Source: Deltaproteobacteria bacterium (GTDB lineage Bacteria > Desulfobacterota > Desulfuromonadia > Desulfuromonadales > JAAYDE01). Taken from it: a stretch of DNA of 64,000 bases. The stretch covers positions 1 to 64,000 of the forward strand of contig JAAYDE010000135.1 of NCBI GenBank assembly GCA_012729375.1, in the 5' to 3' direction. The notes beneath the pieces are model-generated. The model did not search any database. It saw only the letters and a program-made list of their open reading frames with translations, and was not told the origin of the DNA. Below, one piece after another: positions 35,321-43,999 of this stretch (position 1 is the stretch's first letter; every line of letters begins with the position of its first letter). A program made the position numbers and the translations under genes.

Positions 35321-35336
35321 TGGCATGAAGGTTGGA
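35321..35336 (+). promoter_or_regulatory. Near-consensus sigma54 promoter of hsp20 genes
   Basis: TGGCATGAAGGTTGGA: the -24 element TGGCAT is good, and the -12 element is TTGG in place of TTGC, at the correct 10-bp GG-to-G spacing. Transcription would start near 35347, 57 bp before the hsp20 ATG. One mismatch in the key GC dinucleotide lowers confidence. Confidence 0.5.
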
Positions 35337-35403
35337 ATAAGGAGATGACAGGAATCAAGCGGAGGAACCATTCAACAACCACCTGAAGCAAAGGAGAGGG
35401 AAT

Positions 35404-35856
35404 ATGAATCACTGGGATCTGTTAGTGGAAATGGACAACATGAGAAGGGAAATGGATGACATTTTCAGAAGGATGGACTTCGGCCGGCGATATCGGGATC
35501 GGGCCTTCTTTCCGGAACTGGCTTACCGCGACATCCCCCGGATCAATATCTCCCAGGATGCCGAAAACGTCTATCTGAGCGCCCTCCTGCCCGGCGTCGA
35601 GGCGGAAAATCTGCAGATGAACGTACTGAAAAACACCCTGACCCTGACCGGCGAGCGTAAGGAACTCATGGAGAGAGGGGAGAAAAGGGTATTTCACCGC
35701 AAGGAACGGGGAGCCGGCAAATTCCTGCGCACCATCGAGCTTCCCTTTGAAGTGGATGCCGCCAAAGCGGTGGCAGAACTCAAGGACGGAGTTCTGACGG
35801 TCACCCTTCCCAAGGCCGAGGAAGCCAAACCCAAGCGGGTTCTGCTCAAGGCCTGA
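35404..35856 (+). CDS. Hsp20 small heat shock protein 1
   Basis: A 150-residue ATP-independent holdase. N-terminal helix region MDNMRREMDDIFRRMDF, alpha-crystallin domain about residues 40-145 (PRINISQDAENVYLSALLPGVEAENLQMNVLKNTLTLTGERK, ending GVLTVTLPKAEEAKPKRVLLKA). It lacks a C-terminal I-x-I motif; the tail is VLLKA. Ribosome-binding site AAAGGAGAGGG. First of three genes (hsp20, hsp20, clpB) that together bind and disaggregate denatured proteins. Confidence 0.93.
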   Translation: MNHWDLLVEMDNMRREMDDIFRRMDFGRRYRDRAFFPELAYRDIPRINISQDAENVYLSALLPGVEAENLQMNVLKNTLTLTGERKELMERGEKRVFHRKERGAGKFLRTIELPFEVDAAKAVAELKDGVLTVTLPKAEEAKPKRVLLKA

Positions 35857-35898
35857 CGGAAAGAAACCGGAACCAATATTAACCCCAGGAGATGAAAT

Positions 35899-36303
35899 AT
35901 GAACGGAAAAGAAATCGCCGCCCGTGACATGGGAGAAATCAACAAAGCCGAAGAAACCCGCAATCAAAGAAACTTCATCGTGCCCCCGGTGGACATTGTG
36001 GAGGACGAAGAGGATCTGGTTTTGGTTGCCGACATGCCCGGAGTGGACAAGGAGCGCATCACCATCGATATCGAAAATGATATACTGACCATCAAAGGAC
36101 AGGTCGCTCTTCCCCTTCGGGGGCAGGGGGAACTGACTCATCAGGAATACGAGCCGCGGGATTATCACCGCCGCTTCCAGCTTCTGGAGGGGATCAATCA
36201 GGATGCCGCCAAGGCTGAATACACCGATGGGGTGCTGGTCCTCCGGCTTCCCAAGGCCGAAGCGGCCAAGCCGCGTCAGATCAGGATCGAATCCAGGAAC
36301 TGA
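35899..36303 (+). CDS. Hsp20 small heat shock protein 2
   Basis: A 134-residue partner small heat shock protein 42 bp downstream of the first. Alpha-crystallin domain about residues 28-132: FIVPPVDIVEDEEDLVLVADMPGVDKERITIDIENDILTIKG, then RDYHRRFQLLEGINQDAAKAEYTDGVLVLRLPKAEAAKPRQIRIESRN. The N-terminal arm is short and polar. Strong ribosome-binding site CAGGAG. The sequence differs clearly from Hsp20-1, and paired unequal Hsp20 proteins commonly make hetero-oligomers with ClpB-dependent release (family knowledge). Confidence 0.93.
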   Translation: MNGKEIAARDMGEINKAEETRNQRNFIVPPVDIVEDEEDLVLVADMPGVDKERITIDIENDILTIKGQVALPLRGQGELTHQEYEPRDYHRRFQLLEGINQDAAKAEYTDGVLVLRLPKAEAAKPRQIRIESRN

Positions 36304-36325
36304 TCATTGACGATGAACCACTGTG

Positions 36326-36353
36326 AAGCCCGGAGGAAGCCTTCTCCGGGCTT
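36326..36353 (+). terminator. Intraoperon hairpin between hsp20 and clpB
   Basis: AAGCCCGGAG, loop GAAGCCTT, CTCCGGGCTT: a perfect 10-bp stem 22 bp after the hsp20-2 stop and 29 bp before clpB. Only three T follow, so it may be a weak attenuator or mRNA-stabilising element that makes more Hsp20 than ClpB. Confidence 0.55.
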
Positions 36354-36382
36354 TATGGTATGAAAGGGAAGGAGCCTTTTAC

Positions 36383-39013
36383 ATGAATATCAACAAAATG
36401 ACGGAAAAGACCCAGGAAGCTCTGCAGACGGCGCAAACCAGGGCCGTCAAGTTCGGTCATGCCGAAATCGACGGCGAGCATCTGCTGGGGGCCCTTCTGG
36501 AACAGCAGGGAGGACTGGTCCCCCGTCTTCTCGACAAGATCGGCGTGCCTGCCCAGGCTCTTTCCGAAGCTGTCCACAAGGAATTGTCCCGGCGCCCCTC
36601 GGTTTCGGGGCCGGGCGTCGAGGCGGGCCGGGTCTATATCACCCAGCGCTTGAGTAAACTGTTGGCCCGCGCCGAGGATGAAGCGGCCCATCTCAAGGAT
36701 GAATACGTGAGTGTCGAGCATGTGCTGCTGGCGTTTTGCGACGAGGAGGAGAAGACTCCCAGCGGCCGTCTTTTTCATCAGTTCAATATCCGCAAAGAGC
36801 GGCTTCTCGAAGTTCTGGCCCAGGTGCGGGGCCATCAGCGGGTCACCAGTCCCGATCCCGAGGGCACCTACGAGGCCCTGGAGAAGTACGGGCGGGATCT
36901 GGTCCAGGAGGTGAAAAAGGGCAAGCTCGATCCCGTCATCGGCCGCGACGATGAGATTCGCCGCGTTGTCCGCATTCTCTCCCGCAAGACTAAGAACAAC
37001 CCGGTCCTGATCGGTGAGCCTGGGGTCGGCAAGACCGCCGTCGTCGAGGGGTTGGCTCACCGCATCGTGCGCGGCGATGTCCCCGAAGGGCTGAAGGAAA
37101 AAACCCTTTTCGCCCTCGACATGGGGGCGCTGATCGCCGGCGCTAAATACCGGGGTGAATTCGAGGAGCGCCTCAAGGCCGTTCTCAACGAGATCAAGGA
37201 GAGCAGCGGGCGCATCCTGCTGTTCATCGATGAACTGCACACCATCGTCGGCGCCGGCAAGGCCGAAGGGGCGATGGACGCGGGCAACATGCTCAAGCCG
37301 ATGCTCGCCCGGGGAGAGTTGCACTGCATCGGTGCCACCACCCTCGACGAGTACCGCAGGTACATCGAGAAGGATACCGCCCTGGAGCGCCGTTTCCAGC
37401 CGGTCCTGGTGGACGAGCCGGATGTGGAGGACACGATCAGCATTCTGCGCGGCCTCAAGGAGCGTTTCGAGGTTCATCATGGCGTGCGCATTCAGGACAA
37501 TGCCCTGGTGGCCGCGGCCACTTTAAGCCAGCGCTACATCACCGACCGTTTCCTGCCCGATAAGGCAATCGACCTCGTGGACGAAGCCTGTGCCATGATC
37601 CGCACCGAAATCGATTCGCTGCCGGCGGAACTCGACGCCGTGACCCGGCGCGTCATGCAGTTGGAAATCGAAGAGGCCGCCCTGACCAAGGAGAAAGACA
37701 TAGCCAGCAAGGAAAGGCTCCAAGCGCTACGCAAGGAGCTGGCCGAACAGAAACACGAGGCCGACCGCCTGCGGACGCAATGGAGTACTGAAAAAGAGGA
37801 GATCGGCAAGGTCCAGAAGGTGCGTGAGGAGATCGAAAAGGTCAACCAGCAGATCATACTGGCGGAACGGAATGCCGACCTGAACCGGGCCGCGGAGTTG
37901 AAATACGGCCGCCTTCCCGACCTGGAAAAGGAGCTGAAGCGGTATGAGGAACGCGGCGGCTCCGAAGGACCCAAACTGCTCCGCGAAGAGGTGGCCGAGG
38001 AGGAGATCGCCGACATCGTTTCCCGGTGGACGGGCATTCCCGTCACCCGTCTCGTGGAAGGGGAACGGGAGAAGCTGCTCAAACTCGACAAGGTCCTCCA
38101 TCAGCGCGTGGTCGGCCAGGAGGAAGCGGTGCAACTGGTGACGGATGCCATCATCCGCGCCCGTTCCGGCATCAAGGATCCGCGGCGCCCCATCGGCTCC
38201 TTTATCTTCCTCGGGCCCACCGGCGTCGGCAAGACCGAACTGGCCAAGAGCCTGGCCGAGACCCTCTTCGACAGCGAGGAGCACATGGTGCGCATCGACA
38301 TGTCCGAGTACATGGAAAAACACACCGTCAGCCGCCTCCTGGGCGCCCCTCCCGGCTACGTGGGCTATGAAGAAGGGGGGCAGCTGACCGAAGCGGTGCG
38401 CCGCAAACCCTATTCGGTGATCCTTTTCGACGAGATCGAAAAGGCCCACAACGATGTCTTCAACGTCCTGTTGCAGATTCTGGACGACGGGCGGGTCACC
38501 GACGCCCAGGGGCGTACCGTCGATTTCAAGAACACGGTGATCATCATGACCTCCAATATCGGCAGTCAGTATCTTCTGGAAGGCGTCTCCGAGGATGGCA
38601 CGATCCGCGAGCCGGCCCGCAAGGCCGTCATGGGGGAACTGCGGCGCAACTTCCGCCCCGAGTTTCTCAACCGGGTGGATGACATTGTGCTCTTCAAGCC
38701 TCTCTCCCGGGAGGAAATCGGACGTATTGTCGATCTGCTGGTGGCCGACCTGCGCAAGCGCCTCGACAACCGTCGCCTCAAGCTTCATCTTAGCGACGGC
38801 GCCGTCGATTTCATTGTCCGCTCCTCCTACGATCCGGTTTTCGGCGCCCGGCCCTTGAAGCGCTTTCTCCAGCATCAACTGGAAACCCGCATCGGCCGTG
38901 CCCTGATTGCCGGTGATATAGGCGACGGTGAAGAGATCGTCGTCGATGAAATAGGCGGTGAATTGGCCGTCACCCATCACCTGCCGGAAGAAAGTCAGGA
39001 AGAAAAAGAATGA
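36383..39013 (+). CDS. clpB: ClpB protein disaggregase
   Basis: A hexameric AAA+ chaperone of 876 residues that threads aggregated proteins with DnaK help. N-domain (1-145) with two Clp-N repeats ([26 protein letters not shown]); NBD1 with Walker A GEPGVGKT and Walker [11 protein letters not shown]; a coiled-coil middle domain (about 400-540, rich in K/E, distinguishing ClpB from ClpA/C); NBD2 with GPTGVGKT and [11 protein letters not shown]. Start at 36383 follows GGAAGGAG. Third gene of the heat-shock operon, separated from hsp20-2 by a hairpin. Slightly longer than the E. coli protein, normal for the family. Confidence 0.97.
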   Translation: MNINKMTEKTQEALQTAQTRAVKFGHAEIDGEHLLGALLEQQGGLVPRLLDKIGVPAQALSEAVHKELSRRPSVSGPGVEAGRVYITQRLSKLLARAEDEAAHLKDEYVSVEHVLLAFCDEEEKTPSGRLFHQFNIRKERLLEVLAQVRGHQRVTSPDPEGTYEALEKYGRDLVQEVKKGKLDPVIGRDDEIRRVVRILSRKTKNNPVLIGEPGVGKTAVVEGLAHRIVRGDVPEGLKEKTLFALDMGALIAGAKYRGEFEERLKAVLNEIKESSGRILLFIDELHTIVGAGKAEGAMDAGNMLKPMLARGELHCIGATTLDEYRRYIEKDTALERRFQPVLVDEPDVEDTISILRGLKERFEVHHGVRIQDNALVAAATLSQRYITDRFLPDKAIDLVDEACAMIRTEIDSLPAELDAVTRRVMQLEIEEAALTKEKDIASKERLQALRKELAEQKHEADRLRTQWSTEKEEIGKVQKVREEIEKVNQQIILAERNADLNRAAELKYGRLPDLEKELKRYEERGGSEGPKLLREEVAEEEIADIVSRWTGIPVTRLVEGEREKLLKLDKVLHQRVVGQEEAVQLVTDAIIRARSGIKDPRRPIGSFIFLGPTGVGKTELAKSLAETLFDSEEHMVRIDMSEYMEKHTVSRLLGAPPGYVGYEEGGQLTEAVRRKPYSVILFDEIEKAHNDVFNVLLQILDDGRVTDAQGRTVDFKNTVIIMTSNIGSQYLLEGVSEDGTIREPARKAVMGELRRNFRPEFLNRVDDIVLFKPLSREEIGRIVDLLVADLRKRLDNRRLKLHLSDGAVDFIVRSSYDPVFGARPLKRFLQHQLETRIGRALIAGDIGDGEEIVVDEIGGELAVTHHLPEESQEEKE

Positions 39014-39034
39014 AAAATATTATTTCGTAACTTT

Positions 39035-39093
39035 TTGACAAATGTATGGCATGTACATAAAAAAATTGCTTTTTAGGAAAAGATACGTATAAT
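39035..39093 (+). promoter_or_regulatory. Two candidate sigma70 promoters with palindrome
   Basis: TTGACA (39035-39040), 17 bp, TAAAAA (39058-39063); and TTGCTT (39066-39071), 16 bp, TATAAT (39088-39093). The spacer of the first contains ATGTA-N7-TACAT (39042-39058), a candidate operator. The region is markedly A+T-rich and lies 42 bp or more before the thioredoxin-like gene. Confidence 0.6.
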
Positions 39094-39134
39094 GATTACT
39101 AAAAAAGTAACTAATTTTTCCGAAAGGGGGTGCC

Positions 39135-39410
39135 ATGCGCATAGATATTCTTTGTCGACCGGAAAACGGCGAAAAATGCAAGCAGGTGGAGTACAATGTC
39201 CGCGAAGCTCTTGCCAATGCCGGAGTCGAGGCCGAAGTCCATCTCTTCAGGGATCGGCGCAAAATGATCGATAATCGGGTTTATGTCTCCCCGGCACTGC
39301 TGATCGACGACCATGTCAGGGTCGCAGGAAGGGTGCCCGGTGTGGCGGAGATAGAGGATATGATAGCCGAAAGGCCCCGTTTCCGCAGACGCCTGCAGAA
39401 AGTGGCCTGA
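39135..39410 (+). CDS. Small thioredoxin-like redox protein
   Basis: A 91-residue protein with the layout of minimal glutaredoxin/thioredoxin-like proteins (MTH895-type): MRIDILCRPENGEKCKQVEYNVREALANAGVEAEVHLFRD, then a cis-proline-like strand VSPALLIDDHVRVAGRVPG. The active-site region has Cys7 and Cys15 (CX7C), not the usual CxxC, so dithiol chemistry may be altered or lost. AAAGGGGG precedes the ATG. It is monocistronic, between its own promoters and a strong terminator. Confidence 0.7.
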   Translation: MRIDILCRPENGEKCKQVEYNVREALANAGVEAEVHLFRDRRKMIDNRVYVSPALLIDDHVRVAGRVPGVAEIEDMIAERPRFRRRLQKVA

Positions 39411-39452
39411 CTCCACATAGCGACTGGTCAATAAAACTTTTTATCCCCAAGG

Positions 39453-39489
39453 AAAAGCCCCGTTCATCTCCGTGAACGGGGCTTTTTTT
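39453..39489. terminator. Bidirectional terminator
   Basis: AAAAGCCCCGTTCA, loop TCTCCG, TGAACGGGGCTTTT followed by more T. A perfect 14-bp stem with A and T tracts on either side. It serves the thioredoxin-like gene (plus) and the phosphate operon, whose last stop codon (phoU, 39488-39490) touches it on the minus strand. Confidence 0.92.
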
Positions 39490-40180
39490 ATCGGGACGGC
39501 GGATCGTTGTTGATTTCTTTGGCCAGATCGGTTTTGTGGCGGACGATTTCGCCGTCGGTCAGGTAAATGACGTCCTCGGCGATATTGGTGGCGTAATCAG
39601 CGATTCTTTCGAGATGGCGGGAAACGCCCAGATAGCTGATGACCGCCGAAAAATCCTCCGGGTTCCGGATCAGCGCCTGGCGCACCAGTTCATAGGTTTC
39701 CCGGTGGAGGGTGTCGACTTCCTCGTCGAGGATGATGACCCGCCGGGCCAGGTCCGGTTCCAGCCGGACCAGGGAATCGAGGCTTTTGCGCAGCATCCGG
39801 TCGACGAGATTCCCCATGTGGACAAAATCGAAGGGGACAGGGATCGGTGGTTCCTTGGCAATGGCCATTGCCCGCTCGGCGATATTGACGGCCAAATCGG
39901 CGATCCTCTCAAGATCGTTATTGATTTTCAGAATGCTGACGATGAAGCGGAGGTCGCCGGCTACAGGCTGATAAAGAGCGAGGATCTTCAGACAGTCCTC
40001 TTCGAGGTCCACTTCCATGCTGTCGATCTCCGAGTCGCGCTCGATCAGTTTTGCGGCCAGAGAGAGATCCATTTTCTTCAGGGACAGCAAGGATTTCTGA
40101 AATATGTCTTCGACCTCGGAGCAGAGGGAGAGGATGGTTTGCTTGAGGCGGTCGAGTTCACGGGAGAGCAGAATCTGCAT
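39488..40180 (-). CDS. phoU: Phosphate signalling regulator PhoU
   Basis: A 230-residue all-helical cytosolic protein that couples the Pst transporter to the PhoR kinase and keeps it off when phosphate is plentiful. Two PhoU repeats are seen: LKINNDLERIADLAVNIAERAM and LGVSRHLERIADYATNIAEDVIYL, each with the E/DxxxD metal-binding pattern. Length is normal. Last gene of the phosphate locus, 49 bp after pstB, and its stop lies in the terminator. Confidence 0.96.
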   Translation of the reverse strand: MQILLSRELDRLKQTILSLCSEVEDIFQKSLLSLKKMDLSLAAKLIERDSEIDSMEVDLEEDCLKILALYQPVAGDLRFIVSILKINNDLERIADLAVNIAERAMAIAKEPPIPVPFDFVHMGNLVDRMLRKSLDSLVRLEPDLARRVIILDEEVDTLHRETYELVRQALIRNPEDFSAVISYLGVSRHLERIADYATNIAEDVIYLTDGEIVRHKTDLAKEINNDPPSR

Positions 40181-40229
40181 GGCTGGTTTCCTGGGTTGAA
40201 ATGGAAAATTGAAGCGGCGGCGGGAAGAA

Positions 40230-40991
40230 TCAACCGAACCGCCCGGTGATATAGTCTTCCGTCTGCTTCAGGCCCGGCTTTGTGAAAATCCTTTTGGTTT
40301 CATTGGTTTCGATCAGTTTCCCCATGTAGAAAAAGGCTGTGTAATCAGAGACCCGGGCAGCCTGCTGCATGTTGTGGGTGACGATGATGATGGTCAGATC
40401 CTTTTTCAATTCATGGATCAACTCCTCGATCTTCTGAGTGGCGATGGGGTCCAAAGCCGATGCCGGTTCATCCATGAGCAGGATTTCCGGTTTTACCGCC
40501 AGCGCCCGGCCGATGCAGAGGCGCTGCTGCTGGCCCCCCGACAGGCCGAGGGCCGAACTGTGGAGGCGGTCTTTCACCTCGTCCCAGAGAGCGGCGCCGC
40601 GAAGGCTCTCCTCGACCCTTTCCTGCAGTATCCCCCGGTCGCGGATTCCGTTGACGCGCAATCCATAGGCGATGTTTTCAAAGATGGTTTTGGGAAACGG
40701 GTTCGGTTTCTGGAAAACCATGCCGATGCGGCTCCTCAGGGTGACCACATCCACCGAAGAGCAATTGATGTTGGTGCCGTCGAGGAGGATGTCTCCCTCC
40801 ATCCGCGTGCCCGGGATCAGGTCGTTCATCCGGTTGAAGCAGCGCAGGTAGGTGCTTTTTCCGCAACCGGAGGGGCCGATGAGGGCGGTAACCCGGTTTT
40901 TGGAGAAATCTATGCTGATGTCGTGGAGAGCCTGGACGGAACCGTAATAGAAATCAAGATGTTTGGAGGCAATTTTAACGTTGTTGTTCAT
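40230..40991 (-). CDS. pstB: Phosphate ABC transporter ATPase PstB
   Basis: A 253-residue ATPase that powers high-affinity phosphate import. Walker [11 protein letters not shown]-loop region [23 protein letters not shown], signature [16 protein letters not shown], Walker [13 protein letters not shown] and switch His in [16 protein letters not shown]. Pst-specific text such as [10 protein letters not shown] and NPFPKTIF confirms the assignment. It begins 31 bp after pstA. Confidence 0.97.
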   Translation of the reverse strand: MNNNVKIASKHLDFYYGSVQALHDISIDFSKNRVTALIGPSGCGKSTYLRCFNRMNDLIPGTRMEGDILLDGTNINCSSVDVVTLRSRIGMVFQKPNPFPKTIFENIAYGLRVNGIRDRGILQERVEESLRGAALWDEVKDRLHSSALGLSGGQQQRLCIGRALAVKPEILLMDEPASALDPIATQKIEELIHELKKDLTIIIVTHNMQQAARVSDYTAFFYMGKLIETNETKRIFTKPGLKQTEDYITGRFG

Positions 40992-41022
40992 GTATGCAAA
41001 CCTCGAACTTCCGTGTTTCTGG

Positions 41023-41961
41023 TCACTTGGCTTTATTCCGCAACCGGGAACGGTACAGAATCGCCGTGAGGTTCAGGCCCAGCACCAAGGTGATAAGGAC
41101 CAGGGCGGTCCCGTACTGAAGGGGACGGGTCGCCTCGATCTCGGTGCCGGCGGTGGCCAGGACGTAGATGTGGTAGGGGAGGGCCATCACCTTGTCGAAC
41201 AGGGAGGAGGGCAGGGCGGGAGTGAAGAACACCGCGGCGGTGAACATGATCGGTGCCGTCTCTCCCGCCGCCCGGCCGATGCCGAGAATCCCCCCGGTGA
41301 GGATGCCGGGCAGGGCCGCCGGCAGCACCACCCGGTAGATGGTTTGCCATTTGGTGGCGCCCAGGGCCAGCGAGGCTTCCCGGTAAGTGCTGGGCACTGC
41401 TTTCAGTGCCTCCTCCGTGGTGCCGATGATGACCGGCAGGGACATGGCGCCGAGGGTCAGGGCGCCGGACAGGATGCTGACTCCGAATTGACAGTAAATG
41501 ACAAAGAAGGCCAGACCGAAAAGGCCGAAAACCACCGACGGCACGCCCGCCAGGTTGTTGATGCCGATGCGGATTACACGGAGGATTTTGCCCGGCCGGG
41601 CGTATTCATTGAGATACACGGCCGAAGCGATGCCGATGGGAAAGGCGACAGCCATGGCCCCCAGAGCCAAAGAGGCCGTGCCCACGATGCAGGGCAGGAT
41701 GCCCCCTTCGGTCATGGCGTTGCGCGGAGCTTGGGTCAAAAAGGTCCAGGTGACGGCACGCCAGCCATTGGCGGCCATGAAAAAAAGAATGATCAAGAGA
41801 GCCAGAGCGGTGACGGCGACGGCGCTTCGGAACATAAAGAAGACCAACCATTCCATCCGCTTGCGGCGGCGCAGTCGCGCCTCGTGGGTTTGCAGCAGGA
41901 TGTCCATGGCAGGGCTTTGCTCCAGTGCCGCTGCGGCCGTCGGTTTGCCTGGTGGACTCAT
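41023..41961 (-). CDS. pstA: Phosphate ABC transporter permease PstA
   Basis: A 312-residue inner-membrane permease with about six helices. The EAA coupling loop reads [26 protein letters not shown]. Typical PstA segments: [36 protein letters not shown] and [16 protein letters not shown]. Its ATG overlaps the pstC stop by 4 bp. An N-terminal extension of about 30 polar residues ([20 protein letters not shown]) precedes the first helix, somewhat longer than in the E. coli protein. Confidence 0.95.
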   Translation of the reverse strand: MSPPGKPTAAAALEQSPAMDILLQTHEARLRRRKRMEWLVFFMFRSAVAVTALALLIILFFMAANGWRAVTWTFLTQAPRNAMTEGGILPCIVGTASLALGAMAVAFPIGIASAVYLNEYARPGKILRVIRIGINNLAGVPSVVFGLFGLAFFVIYCQFGVSILSGALTLGAMSLPVIIGTTEEALKAVPSTYREASLALGATKWQTIYRVVLPAALPGILTGGILGIGRAAGETAPIMFTAAVFFTPALPSSLFDKVMALPYHIYVLATAGTEIEATRPLQYGTALVLITLVLGLNLTAILYRSRLRNKAK

Positions 41962-42851
41962 AATGTCGCCGCTCCTGTCTGTTTGTATCGATGGGCCACT
42001 TGATCGGCCACCAGATTAAAACAAAAAGTGAACAAAAACAGCACCATGCCGGTGGCGAAGAGGGCGTGGTAATGATCGCCGCGGAAAGGGGCTTCGGCCA
42101 TTTCCGCGGCGATGCTGGCCGGCAAGGGCCGTACCGGATCGAAGATGGATGTTGGCACCATGGCTGCCCCGCCCGCCACCATCAGCACCACCATGGTCTC
42201 ACCGATGGCCCGCGACATGCCCAATATGACCGCGGTGCTGATTCCCGAAAGGGAGGCCGGCAAAATGACCCTGAGGATGGTTTCCAGGCGGGTTGCCCCC
42301 AAGGCCAGGGAGGCTTCCTTCAGTTCCTTGGGGACGCTGTAGATGGCATCCTCCGAGATGCTGCAGATGGTCGGCACCGACATGAAGGCGAGCATCAGGG
42401 CGGCATTGAAAAGGTTGAGGCCGGTGGCCAGGTTGAAGGTCTCTTGGAGGAAAGGAGCGACTACCACCATACCGAAGAAGCCGATCACCACAGAGGGCAG
42501 GGATGCCAGCAGTTCGACGGCCGGCTTGGCAATCTCCCGGAATCGGCGGGAGGCGATTTCGGCCAGATAGATGGCCGTCATCACCCCCAAGGGAATGGCG
42601 ATGGCCGCCGCAAGAACGGTCACGCCCAAGGAGGCGAGAATGAGGGGGAAGATTCCGAAATCCGGGGGCTCGGAGGTCGGGTACCAGTATCTTCCCAAAA
42701 CAAAATCCCTGATCGACACCTCTTCGAAAATCGGCACTCCCTCCTTCACCAGGAAGAGAAAAATCAGCACGAGGGTGAAGATCGACATGAAGGCGATGAG
42801 GAAAAATAGTCCGCGGATGGTTTTTTCTCGGGTGTTTCTGGCTGAAAGCAT
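41958..42851 (-). CDS. pstC: Phosphate ABC transporter permease PstC
   Basis: A 297-residue permease, partner of PstA, with six helices. First helix about 13-36 (GLFFLIAFMSIFTLVLIFLF), periplasmic motif PDFGIFPLILASLGVTVLAA, and coupling loop [43 protein letters not shown] is characteristic. It is separated from pstS by 91 bp holding a strong hairpin. Confidence 0.95.
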   Translation of the reverse strand: MLSARNTREKTIRGLFFLIAFMSIFTLVLIFLFLVKEGVPIFEEVSIRDFVLGRYWYPTSEPPDFGIFPLILASLGVTVLAAAIAIPLGVMTAIYLAEIASRRFREIAKPAVELLASLPSVVIGFFGMVVVAPFLQETFNLATGLNLFNAALMLAFMSVPTICSISEDAIYSVPKELKEASLALGATRLETILRVILPASLSGISTAVILGMSRAIGETMVVLMVAGGAAMVPTSIFDPVRPLPASIAAEMAEAPFRGDHYHALFATGMVLFLFTFCFNLVADQVAHRYKQTGAATL

Positions 42852-42893
42852 TTCCGGATTCCAGGTTTCTGGGCACTATAGAGAGCGGCAAAC

Positions 42894-42923
42894 CGACCGG
42901 GCGCAAGGCTTCGCGCCCGGTCG
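42894..42923 (-). other. Intercistronic hairpin pstS-pstC
   Basis: CGACCGGGCGC and GCGCCCGGTCG, 11 perfect base pairs around an 8-nt loop, with no following T-run. Such a hairpin after pstS usually protects the upstream mRNA from 3' exonucleases, giving more binding protein than permease; that role is inferred. Confidence 0.65.
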
Positions 42924-42942
42924 TTCCCCGGTTCAGTGCATA

Positions 42943-43776
42943 TCAGTAAAGAGGTACATAACCCGCTTCTTCGACATACTTCTGGCCCTTCTGAGGGTCT
43001 AGAAGGTAGTTGATGAATTTCACCGTATTCCCTTCCGGCCAGCCGCGGGTGAACATGAACAGGGGCCGGCTGATCGGAAAACTGCCGTCGAGGGTAGTGG
43101 TTTTGGTGCCTTCGATGCCGTTGACCTTGACCGGCTTCAGTTCCCGGTTCAGGTAGCCGATGCCGACATAGCCGACGGCGTTGGGGTTTTTGGAAACGGC
43201 CTGGGCCACCGCTCCGCTGGATGCCTGGAGCAGAGCGCCGGGATAGACCTTTTCCTTTTTCATGACTTTCTCCTCCCAGACCTCATAGGTCCCCGAAGAG
43301 GTGTCGCGGGAGATGACGACGATGGGACGGTCTGGGCCGCCGATATCCTTCCAGTTCCGGACCGCGCCCTGATAAATCCCCTTGAGCTGCTCCAGGGTCA
43401 GGTCCTTGACGCTGTTGCCAGGATGAACGACGGGAATGATGCAGTCATAGGCCACCCGGAAGGGCACCGGATAGGCACCTTTTTCGATAGCCATCTTCAC
43501 CTCTATGTCCTTGATGAAGCGGGAGGACATGGCGATGTCGGTGGTGCCGTCGATGATCGCCTTGATGCCGTTGCCGGAGCCGCCGCCGGAGATGGAGATG
43601 GCCAGTTCCGGCATTTCTTTCATGTAAGCCTCCGCCACCTTCTGGGCGATGGGGAGGACCGTGGTGGAGCCGTTGACACCTAGATTGCCCGCTGCCGTCG
43701 CCGCAGAGGAGACGGTCAGCAGGAACGCTGCCGCCAGGGAAAACAGACCACGCCTATGCAGATTTTTTTTCATCAC
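42943..43776 (-). CDS. pstS: Phosphate-binding protein PstS
   Basis: A 277-residue periplasmic phosphate-binding protein. Signal peptide about 1-28 (KKNLHRRGLFSLAAAFLLTVSSAATAA). The mature protein begins GNLGVNGSTTVLPIAQKVAEAYMKE, followed by ISGGGSGNGIKAIIDGTTDIAMSSR, VVISRDTSSGTYEVWEEKV and KNPNAVGYVGIGYL, all anion-binding or hinge segments of the family. AAAGGAG precedes the first ATG. TGTTAG repeats (minus-strand CTAACA) lie 23-60 bp and about 190 bp upstream. Confidence 0.96.
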   Translation of the reverse strand: MMKKNLHRRGLFSLAAAFLLTVSSAATAAGNLGVNGSTTVLPIAQKVAEAYMKEMPELAISISGGGSGNGIKAIIDGTTDIAMSSRFIKDIEVKMAIEKGAYPVPFRVAYDCIIPVVHPGNSVKDLTLEQLKGIYQGAVRNWKDIGGPDRPIVVISRDTSSGTYEVWEEKVMKKEKVYPGALLQASSGAVAQAVSKNPNAVGYVGIGYLNRELKPVKVNGIEGTKTTTLDGSFPISRPLFMFTRGWPEGNTVKFINYLLDPQKGQKYVEEAGYVPLY

Positions 43777-43798
43777 TTTTCTCTCCTTTGGGTAATTG

Positions 43799-43826
43799 TG
43801 ATGGCCCTTTGTTAGGGCTTTGTTAG
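43799..43826 (-). promoter_or_regulatory. Pho-box-like repeats upstream of pstS
   Basis: Two exact CTTTGTTAG copies (plus strand 43807-43815 and 43818-43826) with an 11-bp period, plus weaker matches in phase at 43799 (TGATGG) and 43832. PhoB sites are direct repeats of this period. The box is only about 35 bp from the pstS start, tight for activation from this copy alone. Confidence 0.55.
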
Positions 43827-43961
43827 CCTCATGATCCCGTTGCGATGGTTTGAATGCAGTTCTTTCTCTTTTGCCGATCCAAACAACGCCCTGGAGGATA
43901 AAAGAACGGAAATGAGGCCGGCTTGATTGGCTTCTTTTATCGCAAGGATTTGCGAGGAGAT

Positions 43962-43978
43962 TGTTGCGGGAGTGTTAG
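43962..43978 (-). promoter_or_regulatory. Second Pho-box-like pair between phoR and pstS
   Basis: TGTTGC (43962-43967) and TGTTAG (43973-43978) with an 11-bp period, and TGCGAG in phase at 43951. About 185-200 bp upstream of the pstS start. It could drive pstS with a leader of more than 100 nt. Confidence 0.4.
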
Positions 43979-43999
43979 AAATCGGTGAGGAGGCGAGGA

